A DNA stretch of 64,000 nt from Paramoeba atlantica. Its lineage: Eukaryota > Discosea. Each line of letters begins with the position of its first letter. The stretch's first letter is position 1. The translations under genes and the position numbers were made by a program. The DNA lies in assembly GCA_977017575.1 (NCBI GenBank), contig CDRNVI010000039.1, positions 248,001 through 312,000 on the forward strand, written 5' to 3'. Shown here in pieces: positions 56,846 through 64,000 of the stretch. The notes under the pieces were generated by a model. It was not told where the DNA came from, made no database searches, and worked only from the letters and a program-made list of their open reading frames with translations.

Positions 56846-57532
56846 CTACAAGATTTCACCCGATTTTCTAAGTGCCTTCGTATTTTTGTGAATAAGCAGA
56901 AGGTCAGCGGGTGTCCCCGACTTGTAGTTTTCATTTTCATGATCAAAGTCGGCCTCTTCCGCCTCGTGGAGAAAAGAAGGCAAGACATTATTGGGCTTCG
57001 TTGCTTTTTCTTTTTTCCTGGGTTCGTGCCGTCGAATTTCTACCGAGTTCTCCATGTTTTTTTGTGACTGTTGTTTTTCAGCAATTACGCTTTGTGTTTG
57101 GTGTATTTTAGTTTCCAGACCACGTAGGTACGCATCGCGTTCATCGCTACTCATATTCAACACTCGTTCACGCTCCGCCTGTAAGACATCTTCCTCAAGT
57201 TTTAGAGCGTGATTTTTGGCGCGTTGCTGTGCTTCCTTTTGTTTGATATCAAGTTGTTCTACCGATTGTTTAAGTGCTTCAAGAGAATCGGCAGAGCTTT
57301 CCGCGGTTTTGTCTTCTAACGCATCCAAAAATTGGCGCTTCTGTTCCTCCGCCTGACGTGCTTTCTCATTTCCCCTTGCGACCTCTTCCTCCTTCTTTTT
57401 CTGTTTCAATGCACGTTGACGCATTTTTGCGGCGTGCTCAATATGATTTCTGCCGCTTTTAGCATCCGAATCTGGACACGCTGCTTCTTGTTGCGCTTTC
57501 AATTTTAGCGCTTTAATCTGATCTCGGTTCAT
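56846..57532 (-). CDS. Coiled-coil protein, unknown
   Basis: A 228-residue protein from ATG 57530-57532 (MNRDQIKALKLKAQQEA). Residues 30-165 are a continuous charged coiled coil rich in Lys, Glu, Gln and Ala (MRQRALKQKKKEEEVARGNE, LEEDVLQAERERVLN). The C-terminus has an acidic patch (FLHEAEEADFDHENENYKSG) and a short conserved-looking end TPADLLLIHKNTKALRKSG. No family is recognised. It lies between the primase and the 57746-58960 gene on the same strand. Confidence 0.6.
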   Translation of the reverse strand: MNRDQIKALKLKAQQEAACPDSDAKSGRNHIEHAAKMRQRALKQKKKEEEVARGNEKARQAEEQKRQFLDALEDKTAESSADSLEALKQSVEQLDIKQKEAQQRAKNHALKLEEDVLQAERERVLNMSSDERDAYLRGLETKIHQTQSVIAEKQQSQKNMENSVEIRRHEPRKKEKATKPNNVLPSFLHEAEEADFDHENENYKSGTPADLLLIHKNTKALRKSGEIL

Positions 57533-57745
57533 ACGGATAAATTTTGGAAACAAGGATGTTAGAAGGTAAAAAGACTACCAGCGATTAGTTTCCCATAGAC
57601 TATTCTGAATCGTTTTAGTGAACCCGATGTCTACATTCCCACACCCTTGTCATGTTTACCCTCCACATTATTTGCCAAAATTGAACAATGCTACAAGTGC
57701 TACAATTACTATACTAACCCCAACGAACACACCCTCTGTTTCGGA

Positions 57746-58960
57746 CTACAAACCCTCCTGCTTACTCCGCTGTACCCAAACCGGATACGCCACCTCCTCC
57801 GCATGCCTAAGAGCCGTCACTCTCCAATTCATTTCCGCACCCACCGCACACGACGGACCCCCCCTCTCCCCTCTCCCCACCGGACCCAGACACATCTCCA
57901 TCACGGTCATCTTCGCCGGAACATACGGCACCATGGTCCGCATCACCGGATCCAACGTCACCGAGCGAAACACCTTTAACAACCCCCGCGCCCAGGGGCG
58001 GGTCGCGGCATAGGTCGCGGCCTGGTGCCGTAACGGCACAGAGCTCTCCCCCTCCCCCTCCCCGACGCTGCCGGGCTCTGTCCCCGCGACAGCCCCCCCG
58101 ATCGCCCCCCCCTCGGGGACGTGAATCCGTTGGTGACACCAGCGGTAGTGCGGGAGGAACCGTGCGGGGTTGACCCGTACCGTGAGCACGGCACGGATGC
58201 GGAGGGAGAGGAGGGGACCGGTGGGGTCGTGCTGCCCGCTGGGGGGTATGGAGGAGGGGAAGAGGGGGGAAGAGGCATTGGTGGGGTGAATCGGGATGTC
58301 GAATTTTCCCGTGTCGACCTCAGAGGAGGGGATGGCGGTCCACGTAGGGGAGGGGTTCATAGGGGGGGTGGAAGGGGTGGAGGGTTCTTGTTCCTTTTGT
58401 TCTTCTTGCTTTTGTTCTTGTTCTTTTTGTTCTTGTTCTTGTTCTTTTTGTTCTTGTTCTTGTTCTTTTTGTTCTTGTTCTTTTTGTTTTTGTTCTTTTT
58501 GTTTTTGTTCTTCTTGTTCTTGTTTTTGTTCTTTTTCGTTTTGTTCTTGTTTTTCTGTTTCCAATGTAGAGGGGTGCGTCACGGCCACGGGGGGATGGGG
58601 TATTCGATGAGCGTATTCGAATTGGGTCACGGCGATGTGTTCTACCCAGTCGGAGCAGTGTGCGAGTTGGTAGTTGGATTCCTGGACGGCACGAAGGAGA
58701 GTGGGGGAGAAGAGGGGGAGGGGGGGTGGAGGAGAGGACCCGGTTGTGGCATCGCCGGGGGTGCTGTTTTGTGACTCAGGGGGGTCAATGCTGGGGTCTA
58801 CGGCGGCGGCGTAGCCCAGGGTGACATAGGCCTGTCGCAAGCCGGAGGAGAAGTTACAGTTGTGTCGCTGGGCCCACTTTACGAGGGGGAGGGGGAAGAC
58901 ATCCGAGGGGGGAAGCGTGGCATAGGTCTGTAACGCGGAAAGAAGTCGGGAGGAGTGCAT
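57746..58960 (-). CDS. Unknown protein with Lys-Glu-Gln tandem repeats
   Basis: A 404-residue protein from ATG 58958-58960. Residues 1-125 look folded (MHSSRLLSALQTYATLPP, LPLVKWAQRHNCNFSSGLRQAYVTLGYAAAVD in pieces; later LRAVQESNYQLAHCSDWVEHIAVTQFEYAHRI). About 135-192 are EQKEQEQKQ repeats coded by a TTGTTC/TTTTTG-type minisatellite. The C-terminal 150 residues are again ordered: LLSLRIRAVLTVRVNPARFLPHYRW and LLKVFRSVTLDPVMRTMVPYVPAKMTV. I do not recognise it. The two-domain plan with a low-complexity insert resembles kinetoplastid mitochondrial proteins, but that is an impression only. Confidence 0.6.
   Translation of the reverse strand: MHSSRLLSALQTYATLPPSDVFPLPLVKWAQRHNCNFSSGLRQAYVTLGYAAAVDPSIDPPESQNSTPGDATTGSSPPPPLPLFSPTLLRAVQESNYQLAHCSDWVEHIAVTQFEYAHRIPHPPVAVTHPSTLETEKQEQNEKEQKQEQEEQKQKEQKQKEQEQKEQEQEQKEQEQEQKEQEQKQEEQKEQEPSTPSTPPMNPSPTWTAIPSSEVDTGKFDIPIHPTNASSPLFPSSIPPSGQHDPTGPLLSLRIRAVLTVRVNPARFLPHYRWCHQRIHVPEGGAIGGAVAGTEPGSVGEGEGESSVPLRHQAATYAATRPWARGLLKVFRSVTLDPVMRTMVPYVPAKMTVMEMCLGPVGRGERGGPSCAVGAEMNWRVTALRHAEEVAYPVWVQRSKQEGL
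58386..58556. repeat. Minisatellite coding for Lys-Glu-Gln repeats
   Basis: Tandem TTGTTCTTGTTCTTTTTG-type units of 12 and 18 nt. On the coding strand they give EQEQKEQ units in the 57746-58960 protein. Confidence 0.85.
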
Positions 58961-59167
58961 TAAAAGGAAAACACTAGGTGGGTATTGCTATAATTAAGAG
59001 AAGATACATGGAAAATCATTGTGTAGCCCATGAAGGCCTACCCCACACTTATCAAGTAAGGCAAAAGAAAATACTGAACAAATATTCTAATAATTTTGAC
59101 CTTCATACGAATATTACTAATTTACAAAGGATAAAACATTTTTTTCGATTTCGTTGTGTTGGCTACG

Positions 59168-59938
59168 TCACAGAAGCGTTTTCAAATGCTTCCACCGATA
59201 TTCGATTTGATCTGGAGATCTCCCAGGAGCCCACACGTCCTGATTGGCGTCGTATATTTGCCGATACCTGTGCCCAAAAAGTCGCACCCCTGTGCGTATC
59301 GCCTCGTCCTCCCGGGGAGAAAACGGTGCCGTGAGCCCTCGCCGGGAGGGGTGGTGTCCCATCGGACCGCACGTTGGGGTAGTTTGCTGCTCCCCTGGGA
59401 TCTCGTTAAAATTATTGTACTGCTGCACACAAAGCGGGGTGCTTGTGAGACACGAAGAGGGGAGAATAGGGAGTGCGGCCCCGTAATCCTCTCTACAGGC
59501 CTGGGTGATATCATCGCAGAGACCCCGAATGTGAGCACATTCCGCAGCGACGTCACCCACATGTGAACTCTCCTGGTGTGGCGTCGCTTGGGTTACGAGC
59601 TTACATAGTCGTGACAGAGAAGATCGCGTGCGCCCTTTCAACGTCAAGAGCGCAAAAGGAAGAATATCCTGCAGAAATTCCAATGCTGCATGTAGGGTGG
59701 CTATTTCAAGGTGGTTTGACGTATCTTGACCTTGAGATAATTCCGATTGCTCACATCGTAACACGGCCTTTTTGCATACATAAGCGGCAAGAAGCGGTGC
59801 CAATGTAGAACATTCGATGAATTCAAACCAAAAACGCTCGTTCCCAGTTATGGTCTGCAGGCTTAACAACGCGTCGGTCGCATCACTGTTTCCGTATTGC
59901 AAGTTCGCCTGGAGGATCCGGAGTATATTTTCATACAT
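59168..59938 (-). CDS. Telobox Myb-domain protein, TRF-like candidate
   Basis: A 256-residue protein from ATG 59936-59938. Residues 1-130 are helical (ILRILQANLQYGNSDATDALLS, LEIATLHAALEFLQDILPFALLTLKGR in pieces) and could be a TRFH-like dimerisation domain. The last 51 residues are a single Myb repeat: FSPREDEAIRTGVRLFGHRYRQIY, then GRSPDQIEYRWKHLKTLL. The spacing and the final RWKHLK match the telobox type (VDLKDKWRNL in TRF/TBF proteins). A C-terminal single Myb with a helical N-terminal region is the plan of telomere TTAGGG-repeat factors, including T. brucei TRF (about 380 residues). This protein is shorter. The neighbouring ORC1/CDC6 gene (trypanosome ORC1 and TRF both act at telomeres) is suggestive only. 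Confidence 0.65.
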   Translation of the reverse strand: MYENILRILQANLQYGNSDATDALLSLQTITGNERFWFEFIECSTLAPLLAAYVCKKAVLRCEQSELSQGQDTSNHLEIATLHAALEFLQDILPFALLTLKGRTRSSLSRLCKLVTQATPHQESSHVGDVAAECAHIRGLCDDITQACREDYGAALPILPSSCLTSTPLCVQQYNNFNEIPGEQQTTPTCGPMGHHPSRRGLTAPFSPREDEAIRTGVRLFGHRYRQIYDANQDVWAPGRSPDQIEYRWKHLKTLL

Positions 59939-60109
59939 AAAATTGTTTCAAACAGAGACCACTTTTTTCTAAAACAGTGTTCTAAAATTAATTCCCTTTA
60001 CACAGAAAAAAGCTGCTGTAGTTAATTTATGCAAAAACATTATTCAACTTTTTTGACTAATTTTTCTTTTTTGAACAAAGAGATTCGTAAACATTGAAAA
60101 AACGTGCTT

Positions 60110-61633
60110 TCACTCTGGTGCTAAATGTTTTAAAAAAGGGTAAGCCGAGCTTTGAGCTTCATGCAGCACTCGCTCCACCTGTGCCGCAGGTGTGAGTAGA
60201 CGAAATGAGGCCCTAGATTCAAAACCATCAGGAGTTCGAAGCTGTTGTAGAATATGCAAATCGACAAGTGACTGTAGTACTATTTGTATGCCAGCAAAAT
60301 TGCGCATTCTCTGCGCGAGGTTAGAAATCGAATCCCCTTCACAATTTTGCGAATGCATTTCTTCGATCACCTCAAGTCGTCGGGACATGCACCATACAAC
60401 ATCCATAATTATGTCGGATGAGAGCGCGACTGGGACTTCTGGGGCAATATAGTTTCCTAGATTCGTATTTTGCGTGGAGGTACGATGTTGCACGGATTCC
60501 GCACAGCCTTGCACCTTTTGTGCATTCCAAAACACAGCAAGCACGATATGTGCAAGAAAAGGTAAGTTGCGTAGCTCTGGATACTGGCTGGGTACCAATT
60601 CATGCGCGACCAGCATTGTATATTCAGGACTAATAAGTCCAGTTCTTGGATTTTGTAGAAGTTTTGGATCAATCTGAACACTACAAGCTTGTTTAGACAA
60701 ACTTTTCCATACGGCATCACGCTCTCCGAATAATCGAAGCAGTACGTGCTCGCAAGCGTGAAGTACTCTACGAGCATCCCCTTGCGTACCCCCGCATTTC
60801 CGCATTAGAACCTGAAGAGCGATTGGAGCAAATAAAGGATAGAGGGTCCCACAGTCTGCGTCTGTTTCTTTCTGTAAAACGATTTCTGCATCAAAAACGT
60901 GGAGACGTTGCTTAATCAATCGAACCAATTCCTCCTCTGTGTAGGAGCGTATGATGCATTGTCCCGAGACACGTGACAACATTTTTGACTCATACAACGC
61001 AGGTATACCAATTTGATTTGAGATACCAAATATACAGAGATTGCTGAGAGGGTAGCGTAACAGGTCGAGCAATTGAAAGACTGTTCTCGTACGCTCCTGA
61101 GAGACAATTAACCTGTCGATTTCATCAAGAACAAGTAGGATCAACCTGCTATCTGATGGAGATCGTATTCCGTCCCAACCACTTTCGCACAGCCGCTCAA
61201 GGGTATCTGAAGCGTGTCGAGTAGCGGCAGATTTCGTTGAGGGAACGCGCGTCATTCTTTTACGTGAATCAGCTCTAGCACGACTATAAGTGTGTTGTAT
61301 TTCATGTAGTATTTCGTTTGCAATGCTCTTGGGGTTATCTATTTCGAAGCAATTGATATAGACTGGATGAACAATACCCTCGCGCTCGAGGGTCGTCATG
61401 ACCTGGCGAAGCAAAAATGTTTTTCCTACTCCAGGAGTACCGCTAACAAGAAAAAATTCTGTGCGACGTAGTTCATGACAACTACGAATAAAGTTAGTGA
61501 TGGTTTGAAACTCTTCACGCCGAGTTGAACAAAGAGATATCAAGCGTTCCCCGCTGACGCCACAGGACAGAGCTCGCGCTCCGCGAATGGTTATGTCCTT
61601 TAAATATTTAACATCAATAAGTGATTTTTCCAT
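60110..61633 (-). CDS. ORC1: Origin recognition ATPase ORC1/CDC6
   Basis: AAA+ ATPase that marks replication origins; kinetoplastids use an archaeal-like ORC1/CDC6. The 507-residue protein has the N-terminal REEFQTITNFI box, Walker A SGTPGVGKTFLL (GTPGVGKT at 65-72), Walker B LLVLDEIDRL with D170-E171, sensor 1 in NLCIFGISNQIGIP, and the arginine-finger/sensor 2 region around LMRKCGGTQGDARRVLHACEH. The C-terminal 120 residues end in a winged helix (LQSLVDLHILQQL..FRLLTPAAQVERVL). No BAH domain precedes it. An insertion of about 40 basic residues (115-155) separates Walker A and B. The start ATG is at 61631-61633. Confidence 0.92.
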   Translation of the reverse strand: MEKSLIDVKYLKDITIRGARALSCGVSGERLISLCSTRREEFQTITNFIRSCHELRRTEFFLVSGTPGVGKTFLLRQVMTTLEREGIVHPVYINCFEIDNPKSIANEILHEIQHTYSRARADSRKRMTRVPSTKSAATRHASDTLERLCESGWDGIRSPSDSRLILLVLDEIDRLIVSQERTRTVFQLLDLLRYPLSNLCIFGISNQIGIPALYESKMLSRVSGQCIIRSYTEEELVRLIKQRLHVFDAEIVLQKETDADCGTLYPLFAPIALQVLMRKCGGTQGDARRVLHACEHVLLRLFGERDAVWKSLSKQACSVQIDPKLLQNPRTGLISPEYTMLVAHELVPSQYPELRNLPFLAHIVLAVFWNAQKVQGCAESVQHRTSTQNTNLGNYIAPEVPVALSSDIIMDVVWCMSRRLEVIEEMHSQNCEGDSISNLAQRMRNFAGIQIVLQSLVDLHILQQLRTPDGFESRASFRLLTPAAQVERVLHEAQSSAYPFLKHLAPE

Positions 61634-62222
61634 AACCTTGATTAGCAGGTGCTAACGTTAGCAACAACAGAACATGTTTATCGCTATCAATTGTATTTGT
61701 AAACAGCACTTGTGAGGAGTAGTGGTGTGTTCATTTTCATCCAGTGTAGTAAATCTTACCCAATGAAAGAAATAAAAGTGCTTAGGAGAGCTTGTACGGT
61801 TATATTTCTTTTTGGTGTGTCACTCTATGACACACTGTCTATATACTTTATTTAGACAGTGTGCCCATTTTGGCATGTACAGTGTGAATATGAGAAGGTA
61901 AGGGTGTTAAATATTTGCTACGGGTGATTCGGCACTATACATTTGAGAAATAATGAAATCATGAGAGGCGCCCGCAGAGCCCGTCGCAAAATTTCAAGAG
62001 TAAAGATACGATCCTGTAAGTGTGATGCACTGTAAAATGTAACCTGTGATGTGCATGGCCCTTGGCGACAACTGAGGACGCATAGACCAGAAACAAGTAG
62101 GAGTCAGCAACGTAAGGTAAGTGAAGTAACCGAATTGTTCACTAACTTCTTGGAAGGACTTCGAGGATCATTCACAACACTCTCCTACGTGAATGTGTCC
62201 TACGATTTCGTACATGTAGTTG
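61634..62222. other. Intergenic region with overlapping hairpins
   Basis: No gene in 0.59 kb. Two mutually exclusive hairpins lie at 61815-61863. Words resembling snoRNA C and D boxes occur near 62013-62085 (GTGATG, CTGAGG) but without a terminal stem, so I do not call an RNA gene. Confidence 0.45.
61815..61863. repeat. Overlapping alternative hairpins
   Basis: Hairpin A has 8 bp arms GTGTGTCA/TGACACAC (61815-61822, 61828-61835) around a 5 nt loop. Hairpin B has 10 bp arms CACACTGTCT/AGACAGTGTG (61831-61840, 61854-61863) around 13 nt. The right arm of A overlaps the left arm of B by 5 nt, so only one can form fully. Confidence 0.75.
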
Positions 62223-63371
62223 TCACTTTCCAGAGCAAACGTGACAGCAAGATGACTTCCAATTATTGCAGAACACGCGCAGACACTGAGGACATATATT
62301 CGCTACTCCCGTTAGAGCTCCATGACAGCAACATGCAGGTCTCAAGTCGGACCGGGTTTCTGTGCTAGTAGTGTTAAGGGATCCAATATTAGATCTAGAC
62401 CTCTTTAGCGATTCAAGAACGACGGGTACGATTTCATCCAGTGCAGCGTGCACTACTACTCCATGAGTCAGGTATGCAACGTGACGCAAAGCTAAAAGAA
62501 TGTTTAAATCGTTTGACGAACCAGTCGTGAAATGTTCAGAACGGCTGCTCCTATTTGCTTCAGAAAACTTATTTTTCCAAAGAACTGTAGAGAAAGAAAC
62601 GCCCTCCTGCATTGAACAAAAGGTTGCGTTCATAAGTTTCTTCCAAGAAGAATTCGTAAATTGATTTTGTTGTGTGATAGCACACTCTGGAAGGAGAAGA
62701 ATTACGTGAGGTTCTATATTGGCATCAAATTCTAATGTAGACTCTTGACGATGACCAATATTTCTGGAATTTGCTGTGGAAAATTGAGATTGAATACGAT
62801 GCCAAGCGCATAAAGCTAAACTAAGAGCAGTGCCAATGTCTACAGAAGGGGGTAAGACTGCTCGGACACTGTCCGTCTTTTCTTTCAGCACAGATGCGGT
62901 CAACTTTATATTTTGTAGGATTGAAAGAATAGATTGCATGAAGAATGCAGCTTGAGGATAAGTGTATTTTTCTTCTTCTGGAGTCTCACCCTCAGGAGAC
63001 TTTGCTGAAGTGTCATTTACTATATTGTCGAGTGATGGAACAGACGCAAATGAGTCTGGCATGATGTCAGAGTCCCCTATTACTTTCCCTACAATTGGAC
63101 CAACTGAATCAACGTCTATCCATGCACAATGAGGACCATATAATACCAAAACTTGTACCGTGTGCCCCATAGACTGACAAGCCGTAAGAATGAACAAGAC
63201 TTGGTCCAAAAAAGGAATCCTTTGCAAAGAGGAAGCGTTGAGTATATGTGAAGAATCTGAATTCAGATTGATGGTTCCGTCATACGGAGTGAGATCCAAA
63301 AGAAGAATAATGGCCCGTGGCACTTCGCTAACCAAGAGAGGACCAAGATTGTCTTGGACACTGTCATTCAT
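62223..63371 (-). CDS. TFB4: TFIIH subunit p34 (TFB4/GTF2H3)
   Basis: Structural core subunit of TFIIH, partner of p44, used in transcription initiation and nucleotide excision repair; in trypanosomes TFIIH is required for spliced-leader RNA transcription. The 382-residue protein begins with a von Willebrand A-like fold: PRAIILLLDLTPYDG, FLDQVLFILTACQSMGHTVQVLVLYG (in pieces), LPPSVDIGTALSLALCAW, and EPHVILLLPEC. After HVAYLTHGVVVHAALD the C-terminus is a zinc-binding region CCCHGALTGVANICPQCLRVFC followed by SCCHVCSGK, which matches the TFB4 C4-type finger. The insert at about 105-130 is acidic and disordered. It is longer than human p34 (308). The start ATG is at 63369-63371. Confidence 0.85.
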   Translation of the reverse strand: MNDSVQDNLGPLLVSEVPRAIILLLDLTPYDGTINLNSDSSHILNASSLQRIPFLDQVLFILTACQSMGHTVQVLVLYGPHCAWIDVDSVGPIVGKVIGDSDIMPDSFASVPSLDNIVNDTSAKSPEGETPEEEKYTYPQAAFFMQSILSILQNIKLTASVLKEKTDSVRAVLPPSVDIGTALSLALCAWHRIQSQFSTANSRNIGHRQESTLEFDANIEPHVILLLPECAITQQNQFTNSSWKKLMNATFCSMQEGVSFSTVLWKNKFSEANRSSRSEHFTTGSSNDLNILLALRHVAYLTHGVVVHAALDEIVPVVLESLKRSRSNIGSLNTTSTETRSDLRPACCCHGALTGVANICPQCLRVFCNNWKSSCCHVCSGK

Positions 63372-63686
63372 GGGAAAGAGAAAAAAATATTAAGACGAAA
63401 AAGTATGGGATCAATTGAACCAGCCTTGTACATGGCAGGCAGGTATACGTACAGGCATACATTTGTATAAGTTAGCATTTGTTTTGTGTTGTAATTTTTT
63501 TTAATGCTCGCTAAAATATTTCGAATGTTTTGCTTCCTACATTCAGTATTGGACTGAGTTAGTCGAAAGCTAGATTATTTACCAGCCATGTAAGGGCCTC
63601 TCTCAACGAATAAAATTTGTAGTATGAAAAAATCTTTTGGTGCTTTAAAAAAACGAAGCAATCGGTAGTGTAGTAGTACGATATAT
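63372..63686. other. Intergenic region upstream of TFB4
   Basis: The first 25 nt are purine-rich on the plus strand, giving a TTTTTTTCTCTTTCCC tract before the TFB4 start on the minus strand. The rest holds nothing I can support. Confidence 0.5.
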
Positions 63687-64000
63687 TTAACATGATCTCA
63701 TGATGTTTACTTCGCTTCTAGGAGCAAACAAACAAACACCCAAGTGCATGATGCCACGTCTGAAAGCCTCCATTAAGGCAGGGTCGTGACCAAAATAAAC
63801 TTTGTGAACTACATCGTTGTTCTCTTTGTTCTCAAGTACAAAGAAACAATCGGCTTCTAAATTTTCTGTAAAATTTGCGGATAAAACGCCATAAAAGTTT
63901 TTTACGCTTGGTATTGGAATCTGTAGATAGCCTTGAGAATCGTCAAAGGAAGCGTAAATAAAAAAATAGTGCTTTGGAGCAAATTGTGAACTAAGAGTGT
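63687..64000 (-). CDS. Unknown protein, C-terminal 104 residues (runs off right edge)
   Basis: An open frame enters from the right edge and stops at 63687-63689. I translated it by hand; the other two frames on this strand meet stops early. It reads FAPKHYFFIYASFDDSQGYL, QIPIPSVKNFYGVLSANF, DCFFVLENKENNDVVHKVYF, GHDPALMEAFRRGIMHLGVCL and ends RSEVNIMRSC. The sequence has normal protein composition with beta-like stretches but no family is recognised. Its start codon and N-terminus lie outside the window. Confidence 0.6.
   Translation of the reverse strand, partial: TLSSQFAPKHYFFIYASFDDSQGYLQIPIPSVKNFYGVLSANFTENLEADCFFVLENKENNDVVHKVYFGHDPALMEAFRRGIMHLGVCLFAPRSEVNIMRSC

Noticed and set aside
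58121-58774. Plus-strand frame of 217 codons with a Phe/Leu/Cys run
   Set aside because: Antisense of the Lys-Glu-Gln repeat; the hydrophobic run is the mirror of that low-complexity tract.
62013-62085. C/D-box snoRNA-like words (GTGATG, CTGAGG)
   Set aside because: No terminal stem, C box is imperfect, and the strand is opposite to the array.

Overview
The window is nuclear DNA from a compact, intron-poor eukaryote, most likely a kinetoplastid (Euglenozoa). All 27 recognisable host genes are read from the minus strand over the full 64 kb with no strand switch, every one is a single uninterrupted reading frame (including a 9.9 kb VPS13), and several start codons are preceded by a pyrimidine tract and an AG, as expected of a polycistronic unit resolved by spliced-leader trans-splicing. 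The mitochondrial ATP synthase beta subunit closely resembles trypanosome beta subunits (as I remember them), a nucleotidyltransferase carries the RET-type middle-domain insertion, and there is a primase of the archaeo-eukaryotic/PriCT-2 type known from trypanosome mitochondria. Chorismate synthase is unexpected for a trypanosomatid, so a bodonid or early-branching kinetoplastid such as Perkinsela is plausible; that placement is inference, not shown by the sequence.

Layout by position: 1-4.5 kb holds DPH1 (cut by the left edge), ATP synthase beta and chorismate synthase. 4.5-6.8 kb is a gene-free island of DNA-transposon-like elements. 6.8-14.7 kb holds UTP13, eIF2B epsilon and TSR1 (ribosome biogenesis and translation). 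15-21.3 kb holds an LRR protein, an unknown probably mitochondrial protein, RPN5, a small basic protein and a multi-pass membrane protein. 21.8-28.1 kb holds a TUTase-like enzyme, a coiled-coil/BRCT protein and a DOT1 methyltransferase. 28.5-32.1 kb has PIG-A between two more LRR genes. 32.1-35.7 kb is a second element island with relatives of the same two repeat families plus an RNase H-like relic, the only protein signal on the plus strand. 35.7-50.7 kb holds a large protein with dsRBD-like modules, a CDK and VPS13. 51-64 kb holds a thioredoxin-glutaredoxin, low-complexity proteins, a primase, a coiled-coil protein, a TRF-like Myb protein, ORC1/CDC6, TFIIH p34 (TFB4) and an unknown gene cut by the right edge.

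The genes are mostly housekeeping and, as usual in kinetoplastid clusters, neighbours are not functionally linked in an operon sense. Themes that recur are ribosome and translation (DPH1, UTP13, eIF2B epsilon, TSR1), DNA replication, chromatin and telomeres (ORC1/CDC6, TRF-like, PrimPol-like, DOT1, BRCT protein, TFB4) and mitochondrial function (ATP synthase beta, TUTase, dsRBD-like repeat protein, other proteins with presequence-like N-termini). No rRNA, tRNA or CRISPR array was recognised.
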